Positions 15,270 through 23,172 of a stretch of DNA of 27,826 bases are shown piece by piece. Within the stretch, counting starts at the first letter, position 1; every line of letters begins with the position of its first letter. Position numbers and translations under genes: made by a program. Below the pieces are notes generated by a model. That model worked only from the letters and a program-made list of their open reading frames with translations. It ran no database searches and was not told the origin of the DNA. Origin of the DNA: 66-474 sp035688305 (GTDB lineage Bacteria > Pseudomonadota > Gammaproteobacteria > Xanthomonadales > Rhodanobacteraceae); the NCBI GenBank assembly GCA_035688305.1, contig DASSNC010000129.1:1-27826 (forward strand). Direction: 5' to 3'.

Positions 15270-16313
15270 TCACTCCTTCCCGGCAGGCAGGTGCCAACGC
15301 CAGTTGGCGATCGCCGCCGCCGCGATCGCGATGAATACCAGGGCGATTGCAGCCGGCATGCGCACGCCCCACCAATTCACCACCGCCAGTACCGCCAAAG
15401 GCACGACCGCGACTGCCAGCGCGAGATAGCGATCGTGGCGATCCCGGTGTGAAAGCAACAGCGCCACGCCGGCCCAGGCGAGCAGGACAGACAGGATCCG
15501 GCGCACCCATTTGAAGTGCGGCGGCTGCGGTGCGTCGGTCAAGACGTCGGTAAGCGTCTGGCGTCCGATCAACACCTGCGCAATCGGATCGCCGGCAGGA
15601 TCATTGGTGGGCACAAGGGTGCCGTGATCGTCGCGCGCAAACACCGTCAGGTGGGCCGGGGCCACCTTCAGCCAACTGATCCGCAGGTCGCCGACTTGCG
15701 GACGCGCAGCGTTGTCACTGCTGATCAGCGCTCCATCGTGCGCCTGGAAGGTCGCGGCCATGTTGGCAGGCACGTGATCGAGTGCCGGCTCGAATGGCTC
15801 GGCGCCGGGAATCATGTGTACCAGCGCGGTGTCGAGCTTGAAGCCGGCCACGGTCACACCGGCGGAATCGAAACGGGCTGCGCTGACCGGAAATGCGCCG
15901 GGGTTGCCGTGTCCCGCCGGGTCAATGAACTGCGTGGAATCGATCGGATGGTCGTACCAGTTCAACTCGTAATTGTGCCCGCCGCCGACGTGGACTTCCT
16001 TCCACTGGAACATCTCGACCTTGCGCACCAGTGCTGGCGCCATCGCGGTCACGCCGAATTGCTCGTCACTCGCAGGCGCGGCGAGCACCGGCGCACCGAC
16101 CGCCAGCACCAGGTGTCCGTTGCTCGCGGGGCCGGGCCTGGCGGCGCTGCCGGTCAGCACGAAACCACCCAGCGCATCCTCGCCCATCGCCCGCAGCCGG
16201 TCAGTGTGCTCGGTCGTCCACAGCAGCCCGAGCCCGAGCAGCAACAGCACGATGCCGAGCAGGAAGCGATTGCGCGAAGGGCTGCTGGTCAGTGCTGCGA
16301 GACGAGGATTCAC
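15270..16313 (-). CDS. TMEM43/LUMA-family membrane protein
   Basis: A 347-residue membrane protein resembling the TMEM43 family (human LUMA and bacterial homologues), whose biochemical role is not established. One N-terminal helix (about 16-33) is followed by a large soluble, probably periplasmic domain and three C-terminal helices (about 268-343). The family's most conserved stretch is present as VRKVEMFQWKEVHVGGGHNYELNWYD (in two parts, VRKVEMFQWKE and YELNWYDHPIDSTQF), along with later VGDLRISWLKVAP. The start is GTG at 16313, with no strong ribosome-binding site and only 9 bp after the hydrolase stop, so coupling to it is likely. Confidence 0.88.
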   Translation of the reverse strand: MNPRLAALTSSPSRNRFLLGIVLLLLGLGLLWTTEHTDRLRAMGEDALGGFVLTGSAARPGPASNGHLVLAVGAPVLAAPASDEQFGVTAMAPALVRKVEMFQWKEVHVGGGHNYELNWYDHPIDSTQFIDPAGHGNPGAFPVSAARFDSAGVTVAGFKLDTALVHMIPGAEPFEPALDHVPANMAATFQAHDGALISSDNAARPQVGDLRISWLKVAPAHLTVFARDDHGTLVPTNDPAGDPIAQVLIGRQTLTDVLTDAPQPPHFKWVRRILSVLLAWAGVALLLSHRDRHDRYLALAVAVVPLAVLAVVNWWGVRMPAAIALVFIAIAAAAIANWRWHLPAGKE

Positions 16314-16322
16314 GCGCCGAGC

Positions 16323-17243
16323 TTACAACGAAGTTCCGGTGAAATGCGCCTGCCCATCGACGACGCCGTAGCGTCCACGCTCGTCACGTCGCGGTGTCGC
16401 CATCGCGGTCGCATGATCGTGGGTGAAGAACAGGCGCACGCCGCGCGCGAGCTTGTCGTCGAGGAAGTCCCGCTTCTCGTCGATCAACATTTCCGGGGCG
16501 CGGTCGTAACCCATCGTCACCGGCAGGTGCACCCACGGCGTCCCGGGAATGAGGTCGGCGCAATACACCACGCCGTCCTTGCCGTGCGGGCCGACGATTT
16601 CCGACAGCATCAATCCCGGCGTGTGTCCCTGCGAATAATGGAAACGCACGGATTTTCCGAGCGTACGCGAATGCTCGCCATCCACTTTCTCCAGCCGCCC
16701 GCTGGCTTCCAGCAACGCCGGTACCTCCGGAATGAACGAGGCCCGGTCGCGCGGATGCGGATGCACGGCGCGCGCCCAATGTCCGGCACTCACGAGATAC
16801 TTTGCATGCGGGAACAATAACTTTTTCCCTTCCCCTGCGCGCGGGGGAAGGTGGCCCGCAGGGCCGGATGGGGGCTGCTCAGCCTGCGGCTCCCACGCCG
16901 CCAGCAAGCCGCCCACATGATCGAAATGCAGGTGCGAGAGCACCACCACGTCGATGTCCTCGTGCTTCAGGCCAACTTTTGCCAGCGACTCCAGCAGCAC
17001 GTGGCGGTCTTCGACCACCCCGTAGCGCTCGCGCAACTTCGGCTCGAAGAACGCCCCGATGCCGGTCTCGAACAGCACGTTGCGGCCATCGAGGCCGGTG
17101 GCCAGCAGGCAGCGGCAGGCGAGTGGAATGCAGTTCCGGTCGTCGGGCGTGATCCACTTCTGCCACATCGCCTTCGGGGCATTGCCAAACATCGCCCCGC
17201 CATCGAGTTTCTGGGTATTGCCTTCGAGCGAATACAGTTTCAT
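16323..17243 (-). CDS. Metallo-beta-lactamase-fold hydrolase carrying an in-frame repeat-derived insert
   Basis: A 306-residue cytoplasmic metallo-beta-lactamase-fold hydrolase from the ATG at 17243 (MKLYSLEGNTQKLDGGAMFG), resembling the quorum-quenching lactonase / YflN-like branch. Metal motif SHLHFDHVGG is clear, with further ligands in YSQGHTPGLM, VYCADL and FTHDHA. Substrate is unknown. Between GLLAAWE and LLFPHAKY sits PPSGPAGHLPPRAGEGKK, which is the translation of a palindromic intergenic repeat (16821-16875) of the kind found at 25681-25830. The frame is kept and all metal ligands survive, so the protein may still be active. It is the first gene of the unit with the TMEM43-like and MAPEG genes. 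Confidence 0.9.
   Translation of the reverse strand: MKLYSLEGNTQKLDGGAMFGNAPKAMWQKWITPDDRNCIPLACRCLLATGLDGRNVLFETGIGAFFEPKLRERYGVVEDRHVLLESLAKVGLKHEDIDVVVLSHLHFDHVGGLLAAWEPQAEQPPSGPAGHLPPRAGEGKKLLFPHAKYLVSAGHWARAVHPHPRDRASFIPEVPALLEASGRLEKVDGEHSRTLGKSVRFHYSQGHTPGLMLSEIVGPHGKDGVVYCADLIPGTPWVHLPVTMGYDRAPEMLIDEKRDFLDDKLARGVRLFFTHDHATAMATPRRDERGRYGVVDGQAHFTGTSL
16821..16875 (-). repeat. Palindromic intergenic repeat inserted in frame in the hydrolase gene
   Basis: On the minus strand this begins CCCCCATCCGGCCCTGCGG, then GCCACCTTCCCCCGCG and ends GGGGAAGGGAAAAAG. It aligns almost base for base with the intergenic copy at 25781-25830. Both contain a GGCNCTGCGNGCC palindrome followed by a second C-rich/G-rich palindrome. 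Confidence 0.85.
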
Positions 17244-17311
17244 TTGCGCAACGGGTGCGGACACAGGCTTGCATGATACCGCCGCCACGCGCACGCCCCA
17301 GGTGCCCGAGA

Positions 17312-17340
17312 AAAGGGCCTGCCGCATCGGCAGGCCCTTT
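17312..17340 (-). terminator. Intrinsic terminator of the rpoE-rseA-degP unit
   Basis: A perfect 13-bp stem (AAAGGGCCTGCCG / CGGCAGGCCCTTT) with a 3-nt loop lies 18 bp beyond the degP stop. On the minus strand it is followed by TTTT. It separates degP from the hydrolase gene, whose start is 70 bp further on in the same direction. Confidence 0.9.
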
Positions 17341-17357
17341 CGGTTTGAAGCTGCCGA

Positions 17358-18800
17358 CTACTTTGCCGGCGGGCTGATCGTTACGAAGGTGTTCTGGCCC
17401 TGCCTCGACACCAGTACCAGCACGGTGCTGCCGGGTTTCACGTTGGCGGTTTCGCGCTGGAACTCGGCCACGCTGTCCACCGGGCTGTTGCCAACCCGCA
17501 GGATGATGTCACCGGGCGACAGGCCAGCCCTTGCTGCGGCGCCCTCGACGTCCGTGACCACGACGCCACCCTTGCCCTGATAGCCAAGCTGCTGGCGGAT
17601 CTGCGGCGTGATGTCCTGCACGCTGAGGCCGAGCAAATTGCTGCCACTCGTTGCCGGCGCGCCAGCGAGGAACTCGGTGCTCAGCCCATTGCGCGGCATC
17701 TCGCCAATCTTCGCCTTCACCGTCATCGGCTTGCCGTTGCGGATGATGTCAACGGTGGCCTCGGTGCCCGGCGCGGTCATCGCGACCATCGGCGGTACCT
17801 GCGAAGAATCGAAAATCTTGTGTCCGTCAAATCCGGTGATCACGTCACCGATCTTCAATCCGGCCTTGGCGGCGGGGCCGCCGGGTTGTACCTGCGCGAC
17901 CAGGGCACCCTGCGCGTCCTTGAGGCCTTTCGACTTGGCGATGTCGGAATCGACGTTCTGGATGCCGACTCCCAGCATCCCGCGGCTGACATAGCCCTTG
18001 GTCTTCAACTGGTTTGCCGCATTCATCGCCAGATCGATCGGGATCGAGAACGACAGGCCCATCGCGCCGCCGTCGGTCGAAAAGATCTGCGAGTTGATGC
18101 CGATGACCTGCCCGGCGAGGTCGAACAACGGGCCGCCGGAGTTGCCGCGGTTGATCGGCACGTCAGTCTGGATGAACGGCACGTCCGACTGGTCCCGGCC
18201 GAGGCTGCGACCGACGTAGCTGATGATGCCGGCGCTCACGGAATGGTCGAGCCCGTAGGGCGAACCGATTGCCACCACCCACTGGCCGGGCTTGAGATCG
18301 TTGGAGTTGCCGATCGCAACGGTCGGCAGTCCAGTTGCATCGATTTTCAACAAGGCAATGTCGTAAATCTTGTCTTCGCCGACGACCTTCGCGGTGTAGG
18401 TTCGATGGTCCGGCAAGTGCACCTTCACCGAATCGGCGTTGGCGACCACGTGCCGATTGGTGAGGATGTAACCGTCCGAAGAAATGATGAAGCCCGAGCC
18501 GAGTGATTCACCACCACGGTCGGGGCGCTGCATCTGCGGGCCGAAGGGCGTACCGAAGAAATGCCGGAACAGCTCCTGGATCTGCGGTGGCGGCTGTTGC
18601 ATCTGCTGCTGGCCCGGGTGGTCGCCGCCCATCTCGCTGGTGTGGTCGTAGTGCGCGACCACGTTCACCACCGCCGGTCCATATTTCTGCACGATGCTGG
18701 TGAAGTCCGGCAGCGCCACTGTCGGCGTGGCTGCCAATGCGGCTCCGGAAAACAGCAACAGGATGCACACGGCGCTGAATTGCTTCGCCCGATTCAACAT
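17358..18800 (-). CDS. degP: Periplasmic serine protease DegP/MucD
   Basis: DegP-like (HtrA) proteases degrade or hold misfolded envelope proteins. The ATG at 18800 follows a perfect AAGGAGAC ribosome-binding site and gives 480 residues. There is a signal peptide (about 1-23, ending AALA), then a trypsin-like domain with catalytic triad His117 (TNRHVV), Asp147 (YDIALLKID) and Ser221 (GNSGGPL). A Q-rich LA-like loop (QQQMQQPPPQ) is followed by two PDZ domains (about 280-370 and 390-470). The position behind rpoE and rseA matches the rpoE-rseA-mucD arrangement known in Xanthomonas, so mucD is an equally good name. The 157-bp gap after rseA could hold its own promoter. Confidence 0.95.
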   Translation of the reverse strand: MLNRAKQFSAVCILLLFSGAALAATPTVALPDFTSIVQKYGPAVVNVVAHYDHTSEMGGDHPGQQQMQQPPPQIQELFRHFFGTPFGPQMQRPDRGGESLGSGFIISSDGYILTNRHVVANADSVKVHLPDHRTYTAKVVGEDKIYDIALLKIDATGLPTVAIGNSNDLKPGQWVVAIGSPYGLDHSVSAGIISYVGRSLGRDQSDVPFIQTDVPINRGNSGGPLFDLAGQVIGINSQIFSTDGGAMGLSFSIPIDLAMNAANQLKTKGYVSRGMLGVGIQNVDSDIAKSKGLKDAQGALVAQVQPGGPAAKAGLKIGDVITGFDGHKIFDSSQVPPMVAMTAPGTEATVDIIRNGKPMTVKAKIGEMPRNGLSTEFLAGAPATSGSNLLGLSVQDITPQIRQQLGYQGKGGVVVTDVEGAAARAGLSPGDIILRVGNSPVDSVAEFQRETANVKPGSTVLVLVSRQGQNTFVTISPPAK

Positions 18801-18957
18801 GGATGTCTCCTTATCGAAGTACGCAAGAATGCTTGTCGGCGGCGCGCACGCGCCTGCCACGGCCCACCACAGCGGGCAGGCTCGGAAGCGGAGCGGGATG
18901 ATTTCGCCGCGCTCCGCCCGAATACGTCGAGGACGTACGGCATCCGCCAGCGGGGGA

Positions 18958-19629
18958 TCAGTGCCTGGTCGCCGCCGTGCTGGACGCTGGCGCTGGCACG
19001 AGCACGATCGAGAACGGCTGGTTGGCAACGTCAGGCTGGAAACCCGGCGCCGTTGCGACGTTCGACACGCCCTGGGCATACGCGGCGCGACGCAGGTAAC
19101 CGGGCTGCATCAGACCGGTACCGTAAATCACGTTGGCTGCAGCGGGTTGCGCGGCCAGCACGGTGGGTTGGCGAGCCAACATCCACGGCGACGTGACTGC
19201 GTTCGTCGCAGGCGCGACCGCCGCCAGCGTGGCCGGAGCCTGCGCACTTTGTGCGGCCGGCCGGCTCTGCGCCACCGATGCGGGCCGGTCAATCGACGAA
19301 TTCGGGACATTCAACATCAGCGCAGCCACGGCAACACCCGCGGCGAGCGCGCCGCCACCGACGTACTGTGCCCAATGTCGGCGCTGTTGCCGCGGAACGT
19401 GGTCCGCGGCCACGGATGCGGCAACCCTGGAGGCGAAGTTGCTGTCCGCCCTGGGTTCCGACATCCGTACCGGGTCTGATACGAGGCAAGCACGAATCAA
19501 ATGCCAGCGCGACCAGGTCGCGGACAAGTCGGGATCGTGCTCAAGGCGACGCAACAGGAAACGGGTCGGCTCGGCGGCCAACTCGCCATCCATCAGGGCG
19601 GAAAGGTCTTCGCGGCTGGTCGGATCCAT
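18958..19629 (-). CDS. rseA: RseA-like anti-sigma-E factor
   Basis: A 223-residue single-pass inner-membrane protein. The N-terminal domain (REDLSALMDGELAAEPTRFLLRRLEHDPDLSATWSRWHLIR, read in parts) is the RseA/MucA sigma-binding fold. One transmembrane helix lies at about 88-106 (GGGALAAGVAVAALML), followed by an Ala/Pro-rich periplasmic domain ending in a poorly conserved tail. By family, stress-triggered proteolysis (DegS/RseP) would release sigma-E. The start ATG at 19629 lies 36 bp after the rpoE stop. No rseB or rseC follows, as is usual for xanthomonads. Confidence 0.9.
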   Translation of the reverse strand: MDPTSREDLSALMDGELAAEPTRFLLRRLEHDPDLSATWSRWHLIRACLVSDPVRMSEPRADSNFASRVAASVAADHVPRQQRRHWAQYVGGGALAAGVAVAALMLNVPNSSIDRPASVAQSRPAAQSAQAPATLAAVAPATNAVTSPWMLARQPTVLAAQPAAANVIYGTGLMQPGYLRRAAYAQGVSNVATAPGFQPDVANQPFSIVLVPAPASSTAATRH

Positions 19630-19665
19630 TACAGGCTTCCTCTTGCGGCTGGTTTCATCAATGCG

Positions 19666-20253
19666 TCAAGCAGCATCATCGGACAACAGCGGGCGCAGCT
19701 TTTCGTCGATCGCTTCGCGCGCCCGGAAGATGCGCGAACGCACCGTGCCGATCGGGCAATCCATGCGTTCGGCAATTTCCTCGTACGACAGTCCATCGAC
19801 TTCGCGCAGGGTGATTGCCTCACGCAATTCCTCGGGCAACTTTTCGACAGTTGCAAATACGGTTTGTTCAATCTGATGGCGCGCGAGTTCGTGTTCGGGG
19901 GTGGCATCGTCACGCAGGCGCGCACCGGAATCGAACTGCACGGCGGTTTCGGCGTCGATGTCGTCGGCGGGCGGGCGGCGGCGCATGGCGACGAGATGAT
20001 TCTTGGCGGTATTCACGGCAATCTTGTACAGCCAGGTGTAGAACGCGCTGTCTCCGCGAAAGCTGCCGATGGCACGGTAGGCACGGATGAAGGCCTCCTG
20101 CGCGACATCCTCGCACTCGGACCAATCGTGCACATACCGCGAGATCAGGCCGATGATCTTGTGCTGGTACTTGCGAACCAGCAGGTCGAAGGCCCGGTTG
20201 TCGCCGTTGCGCACGCGCTCGACCAATGCGCGATCGGTTTCCAAATCGCCCAT
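19666..20253 (-). CDS. rpoE: Sigma-E family RNA polymerase sigma factor
   Basis: An ECF sigma factor directing envelope-stress transcription. The ATG at 20253 (MGDLETDRALVERVRNGDNRAFD) gives 195 residues, the usual RpoE length. The frame runs to 20355 but lacks family similarity there. Region 2 (LVRKYQHKIIGLISRYVHDWSECEDVAQEAFIRAYRAI, in parts YVHDWSECEDVAQEAFIRAY) and region 4 (LPEELREAITLREVDGLSYEEIAERM, then PIGTVRSRIFRARE) are typical. A ribosome-binding site AGGGAG lies upstream at good spacing. The sigma-E-like promoter at 20298-20325 suggests autoregulation. Confidence 0.95.
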   Translation of the reverse strand: MGDLETDRALVERVRNGDNRAFDLLVRKYQHKIIGLISRYVHDWSECEDVAQEAFIRAYRAIGSFRGDSAFYTWLYKIAVNTAKNHLVAMRRRPPADDIDAETAVQFDSGARLRDDATPEHELARHQIEQTVFATVEKLPEELREAITLREVDGLSYEEIAERMDCPIGTVRSRIFRAREAIDEKLRPLLSDDAA

Positions 20254-20297
20254 CCGGGCGTCACTCCCTGTTAGTCCGGATGCAAGCTGCACCCCGG

Positions 20298-20325
20298 TAC
20301 GACCGCGCTCACCGCGCGAAAGTTC
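20298..20325 (-). promoter_or_regulatory. Candidate sigma-E autoregulatory promoter of rpoE
   Basis: On the minus strand GAACTT (20325-20320) is separated by exactly 16 bp from GTCGTA (20303-20298). The -35 hexamer matches the sigma-E consensus GAACTT fully; the -10 is a partial match to GTCTGA/TCTGA-type elements. Predicted start near 20291 leaves about 38 nt before the rpoE ATG. Confidence 0.55.
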
Positions 20326-20424
20326 ACCCGACTTCGCCATTTCGCAATTCCACAACGTATTCGCTCATTGGTTGGGCCGGATGCTGCCGGATTCAAGCGT
20401 AGCGCACGCCCCGTTTGGAAGTCG

Positions 20425-20453
20425 TTGACCGCGCCGGCCGGCCGGCCGATGAT
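20425..20453 (+). promoter_or_regulatory. Candidate sigma-70 promoter of the fadJ-like gene
   Basis: TTGACC (5 of 6) and GATGAT (4 of 6) are separated by 17 bp. The spacer consists largely of the self-complementary run CCGGCCGGCCGGCC, which could serve as an operator. Start would be near 20460, leaving a 22-nt leader with GGGAG before the GTG start. Confidence 0.5.
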
Positions 20454-20481
20454 GCCGGTTGGATGGTAACGGGAGCGGTAC

Positions 20482-22545
20482 GTGTTCGACGGATTGCGGT
20501 TCAGGCATTGGCAAGGTTCGCTGGGCGACGACGGGGTGCTGGTGCTGACCCTCGATCGCGCCGGCAGCGGCGTGAACGCGTTTTCGCGCGCGGTGTTGGA
20601 CGAACTGGACATGATGCTGGAACGCATCGTGATCGAACGGCCGCGCGCGGTCGTGATCCATTCGGGCAAGGCGTCCGGCTTTGCGGTGGGCGCCGACCTG
20701 AAGGAATTCGAAGGTTACGAGCGCGCCGGCACGGTACGCGCCGAAATCGAACATGGCCAGCAGGTGTTCCAGAACTTCGCGCGGCTGCCCATGCCGACCG
20801 TCGCCGCGCTCCACGGACCCTGCGTGGGCGGCGGCACCGAGCTGGCACTGGCGTGCCGGATGCGCGTCGCCGCCAGCGCCCCGGAAACGCGAATCGGGCT
20901 GCCCGAGGTGCAACTCGGCATCCATCCGGGCTGGGGCGGCAGCGCGCGCCTGCCACGCCTCATCGGCGCACCGAAGGCACTGGCGATGATGCTGACCGGA
21001 CGCGCATTGTCAGCCGAACGCGCGCGCGGTGACGGCTTGGTCGATCGCCTGGCTGCGCCCGACAAGCTGCTCGAAGTCGCACATGAACTGGCCTTGCACC
21101 CAGTGGCACGCCCGTTCGGCCAGCGCGCGCTGGCGTGGCTCACCAACACCTGGCTCGCGCGCCAGATCCTTGCGCCGATCATGCGCAAGCAGACCGGCGC
21201 CAAAGCTTCGCCGAAGCACTACCCTGCCCCGTTCGCGCTGATCGAGGTCTGGCGGCGCGGCGGCGGCAACATCCGTCAGCGATTGCGGCTGGAAGCCGCT
21301 TCGGTGGCGAAGCTCGCCAAGAGCGACACTGCGCGCAACCTGATCCGCATCTTCTTCCTGCGCGAACGCATGCGTTCACTCGCCGGTGACACGCCGCACG
21401 GCATCCAGCACGTGCACGTCGTCGGTGCCGGCGTGATGGGCGGCGACATCGCGGCATGGAGCGCGATGCGCGGCTTCGAGGTCACGCTGCAGGATCGCGA
21501 AATCAAGTTCGTCGAACCGGCCATGGCGCGCGCGCGAAAGCTGTTCGAGAAGAAGCTGAAGACGCCCGAGCGCATCGAGCCCGTGGCCAAACGCCTCACC
21601 GCCGACGTCGAGGGTGCGGGTGCGGCGACCGCGCAATTGGCCATCGAGGCGATCTACGAGAACCCCGAAGCCAAGGAAGCCGTCTATCGCGTACTGGAAC
21701 CGGCGATGCCGGCCGATGCGCTGATCGCCACCAACACCTCGTCGATCCCACTGGACGAGTTGCGCACCGCGTTCACGCAACCGCAGCGCTTCCTCGGTCT
21801 GCACTTCTTCAATCCGGTGGCGCAGATGCCGCTGGTCGAAGTGGTGTGCCACGACCAGCTTGAGGAAGCCAGCGTCAAGCGCGCGCTGGCATGGGTGAAG
21901 GCGATCGGAAAGTTGCCGGTGCCGGTCAAGGGCACGCCAGGTTTCCTGGTCAACCGCATCCTCGTTCCCTACATGCTGGAAGCGATCCGCTGCCACGCCG
22001 AAGGCATCCCCGATCCGGTGATCGACCGCGCCGCGAAGCGTTTCGGCATGCCGATGGGGCCGATCGAATTGGCCGATACCGTCGGTCTCGACGTCGCCCA
22101 GTCCGTCGGCAAGGAACTCGGACCATTCCTGAAACTGGAACTGCCCGACGGCATCGCCGACAAGGTTGAAGGTGGCAAGCGCGGCAAGAAGGATGGCCAG
22201 GGTTTTTACACCTGGCTGGAAGGCAAGCCGCAAAAGCCGAAGATCGACCCGGGTTACCACGCACCGGCTGATCTTGAAGATCGCCTGATCCTGCCGATGC
22301 TCAACGAAGCCGTCGCCTGCCTGCACGACGGCGTGGTCGAGGATGCCGATCTGCTCGATGCCGGCGTGATTTTTGGTACCGGCTTTGCCCCCTTCCGCGG
22401 CGGCCCGATCCAGTACATCCGCGCGGTCGGCGCTGGCAGCCTGCGCGAAAAACTGGAAACGCTCGCGCAAACCCACGGCCCGCGCTTCGCGCCGAAGCAG
22501 GGCTGGCTCAACCCGTCACTGGCGCCCCAGGAGCCTGGGCGGTAG
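20482..22545 (+). CDS. fadJ: Multifunctional fatty-acid oxidation protein (enoyl-CoA hydratase / 3-hydroxyacyl-CoA dehydrogenase)
   Basis: A 687-residue FadB/FadJ-type alpha subunit of the beta-oxidation complex: it hydrates enoyl-CoA, then oxidises 3-hydroxyacyl-CoA with NAD. The start is GTG at 20482 with GGGAG upstream. The hydratase domain shows the oxyanion-hole segment SGFAVGADLKEF, CVGGGTELALAC (Glu120) and LPEVQLGIHPGWGG (Glu142). The Rossmann motif VVGAGVMGGDIAAW is at about 313-326, with catalytic His441 in GLHFFNPVAQMP; C-terminal dehydrogenase domains follow (NRILVPYMLEA, GPIELADTVGLDV, FAPFRGGP). No thiolase (fadA/fadI) gene is adjacent, so the partner is elsewhere. FadJ rather than FadB is a best guess from overall pattern. 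Confidence 0.92.
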   Translation: MFDGLRFRHWQGSLGDDGVLVLTLDRAGSGVNAFSRAVLDELDMMLERIVIERPRAVVIHSGKASGFAVGADLKEFEGYERAGTVRAEIEHGQQVFQNFARLPMPTVAALHGPCVGGGTELALACRMRVAASAPETRIGLPEVQLGIHPGWGGSARLPRLIGAPKALAMMLTGRALSAERARGDGLVDRLAAPDKLLEVAHELALHPVARPFGQRALAWLTNTWLARQILAPIMRKQTGAKASPKHYPAPFALIEVWRRGGGNIRQRLRLEAASVAKLAKSDTARNLIRIFFLRERMRSLAGDTPHGIQHVHVVGAGVMGGDIAAWSAMRGFEVTLQDREIKFVEPAMARARKLFEKKLKTPERIEPVAKRLTADVEGAGAATAQLAIEAIYENPEAKEAVYRVLEPAMPADALIATNTSSIPLDELRTAFTQPQRFLGLHFFNPVAQMPLVEVVCHDQLEEASVKRALAWVKAIGKLPVPVKGTPGFLVNRILVPYMLEAIRCHAEGIPDPVIDRAAKRFGMPMGPIELADTVGLDVAQSVGKELGPFLKLELPDGIADKVEGGKRGKKDGQGFYTWLEGKPQKPKIDPGYHAPADLEDRLILPMLNEAVACLHDGVVEDADLLDAGVIFGTGFAPFRGGPIQYIRAVGAGSLREKLETLAQTHGPRFAPKQGWLNPSLAPQEPGR

Positions 22546-22590
22546 AAATCTTCCGGGCCGAAAAGGTGCCTGTGCGCGCGACGCTGGTAT

Positions 22591-23124
22591 TCACCACATC
22601 AGATCGTCAGGCACGCCATCGTCGGGTGCCGGCGCGTCGGGGTCGACCAATAACGCGACGGACTCGGGCGCGATGGCCTGCGCGGCCAACGCCACCTCGC
22701 GTGCGACCAGCAGCGCGCGTCCGCCTTGCATCACCACGCCAAGTTCGCCTGCATTGAGTTGGCCGAGCTGGTCGCGGGTCACGTAGATCCTGCGGATTTT
22801 GCCGGCGTACTCGAAATTGCGGGGCTGGTCTGCATCCTCGCGATTCAGCTGCTTGCCGGCAAGCAGTTCCTGCAGCTTGCGCTTGATCTCTTTCTTCTTC
22901 GCCGCCTTCTCGCGCGCCTCGCGCTCGGCGGCTTCGTGTTCGGCCCGCTCGACCCGCGCGCGCATCGCGAAGGCCTGCGCGAGATCCGGCTCGCTGCTGT
23001 CGCGGGCTGGCTTGCGTGCCTGCGGCTTGTGCGGCGCCGGCTTGTGCGAATGTGGTCTTGCCTGCGGCTTCGGCGAAGCCTTGAAGCCGGCTTTCAGCAA
23101 TTGGTCGCGAAGTGAATCACTCAC
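22591..23124 (-). CDS. DUF2058 / YaiL-family protein
   Basis: A 177-residue product from the GTG at 23124 (MSDSLRDQLLKAGF, the family N-terminus, like E. coli YaiL). The open frame continues into the repeat array upstream, but that part is repeat-derived. A basic His/Pro/Ala-rich linker (about 15-45) is followed by a long charged helix (about 50-95, with EREAREKAAKKKEIKRKL) and a C-terminal globular domain with FEYAGKIRRIYVTRDQLGQL and LGVVMQGGRALLV. The function is unknown; homologues are annotated as nucleoprotein/polynucleotide-associated. It converges on the fadJ-like gene (45-bp gap). Confidence 0.88.
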   Translation of the reverse strand: MSDSLRDQLLKAGFKASPKPQARPHSHKPAPHKPQARKPARDSSEPDLAQAFAMRARVERAEHEAAEREAREKAAKKKEIKRKLQELLAGKQLNREDADQPRNFEYAGKIRRIYVTRDQLGQLNAGELGVVMQGGRALLVAREVALAAQAIAPESVALLVDPDAPAPDDGVPDDLMW

Positions 23125-23172
23125 GTTTAGTCTCGACTTTTGCGCTTGCGTGCCGCGTGTGGAACAGCTTTT

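Noticed and set aside
20254..20355. N-terminal extension of RpoE
   Set aside because: These codons overlap the candidate sigma-E promoter and ribosome-binding site and do not look like RpoE.
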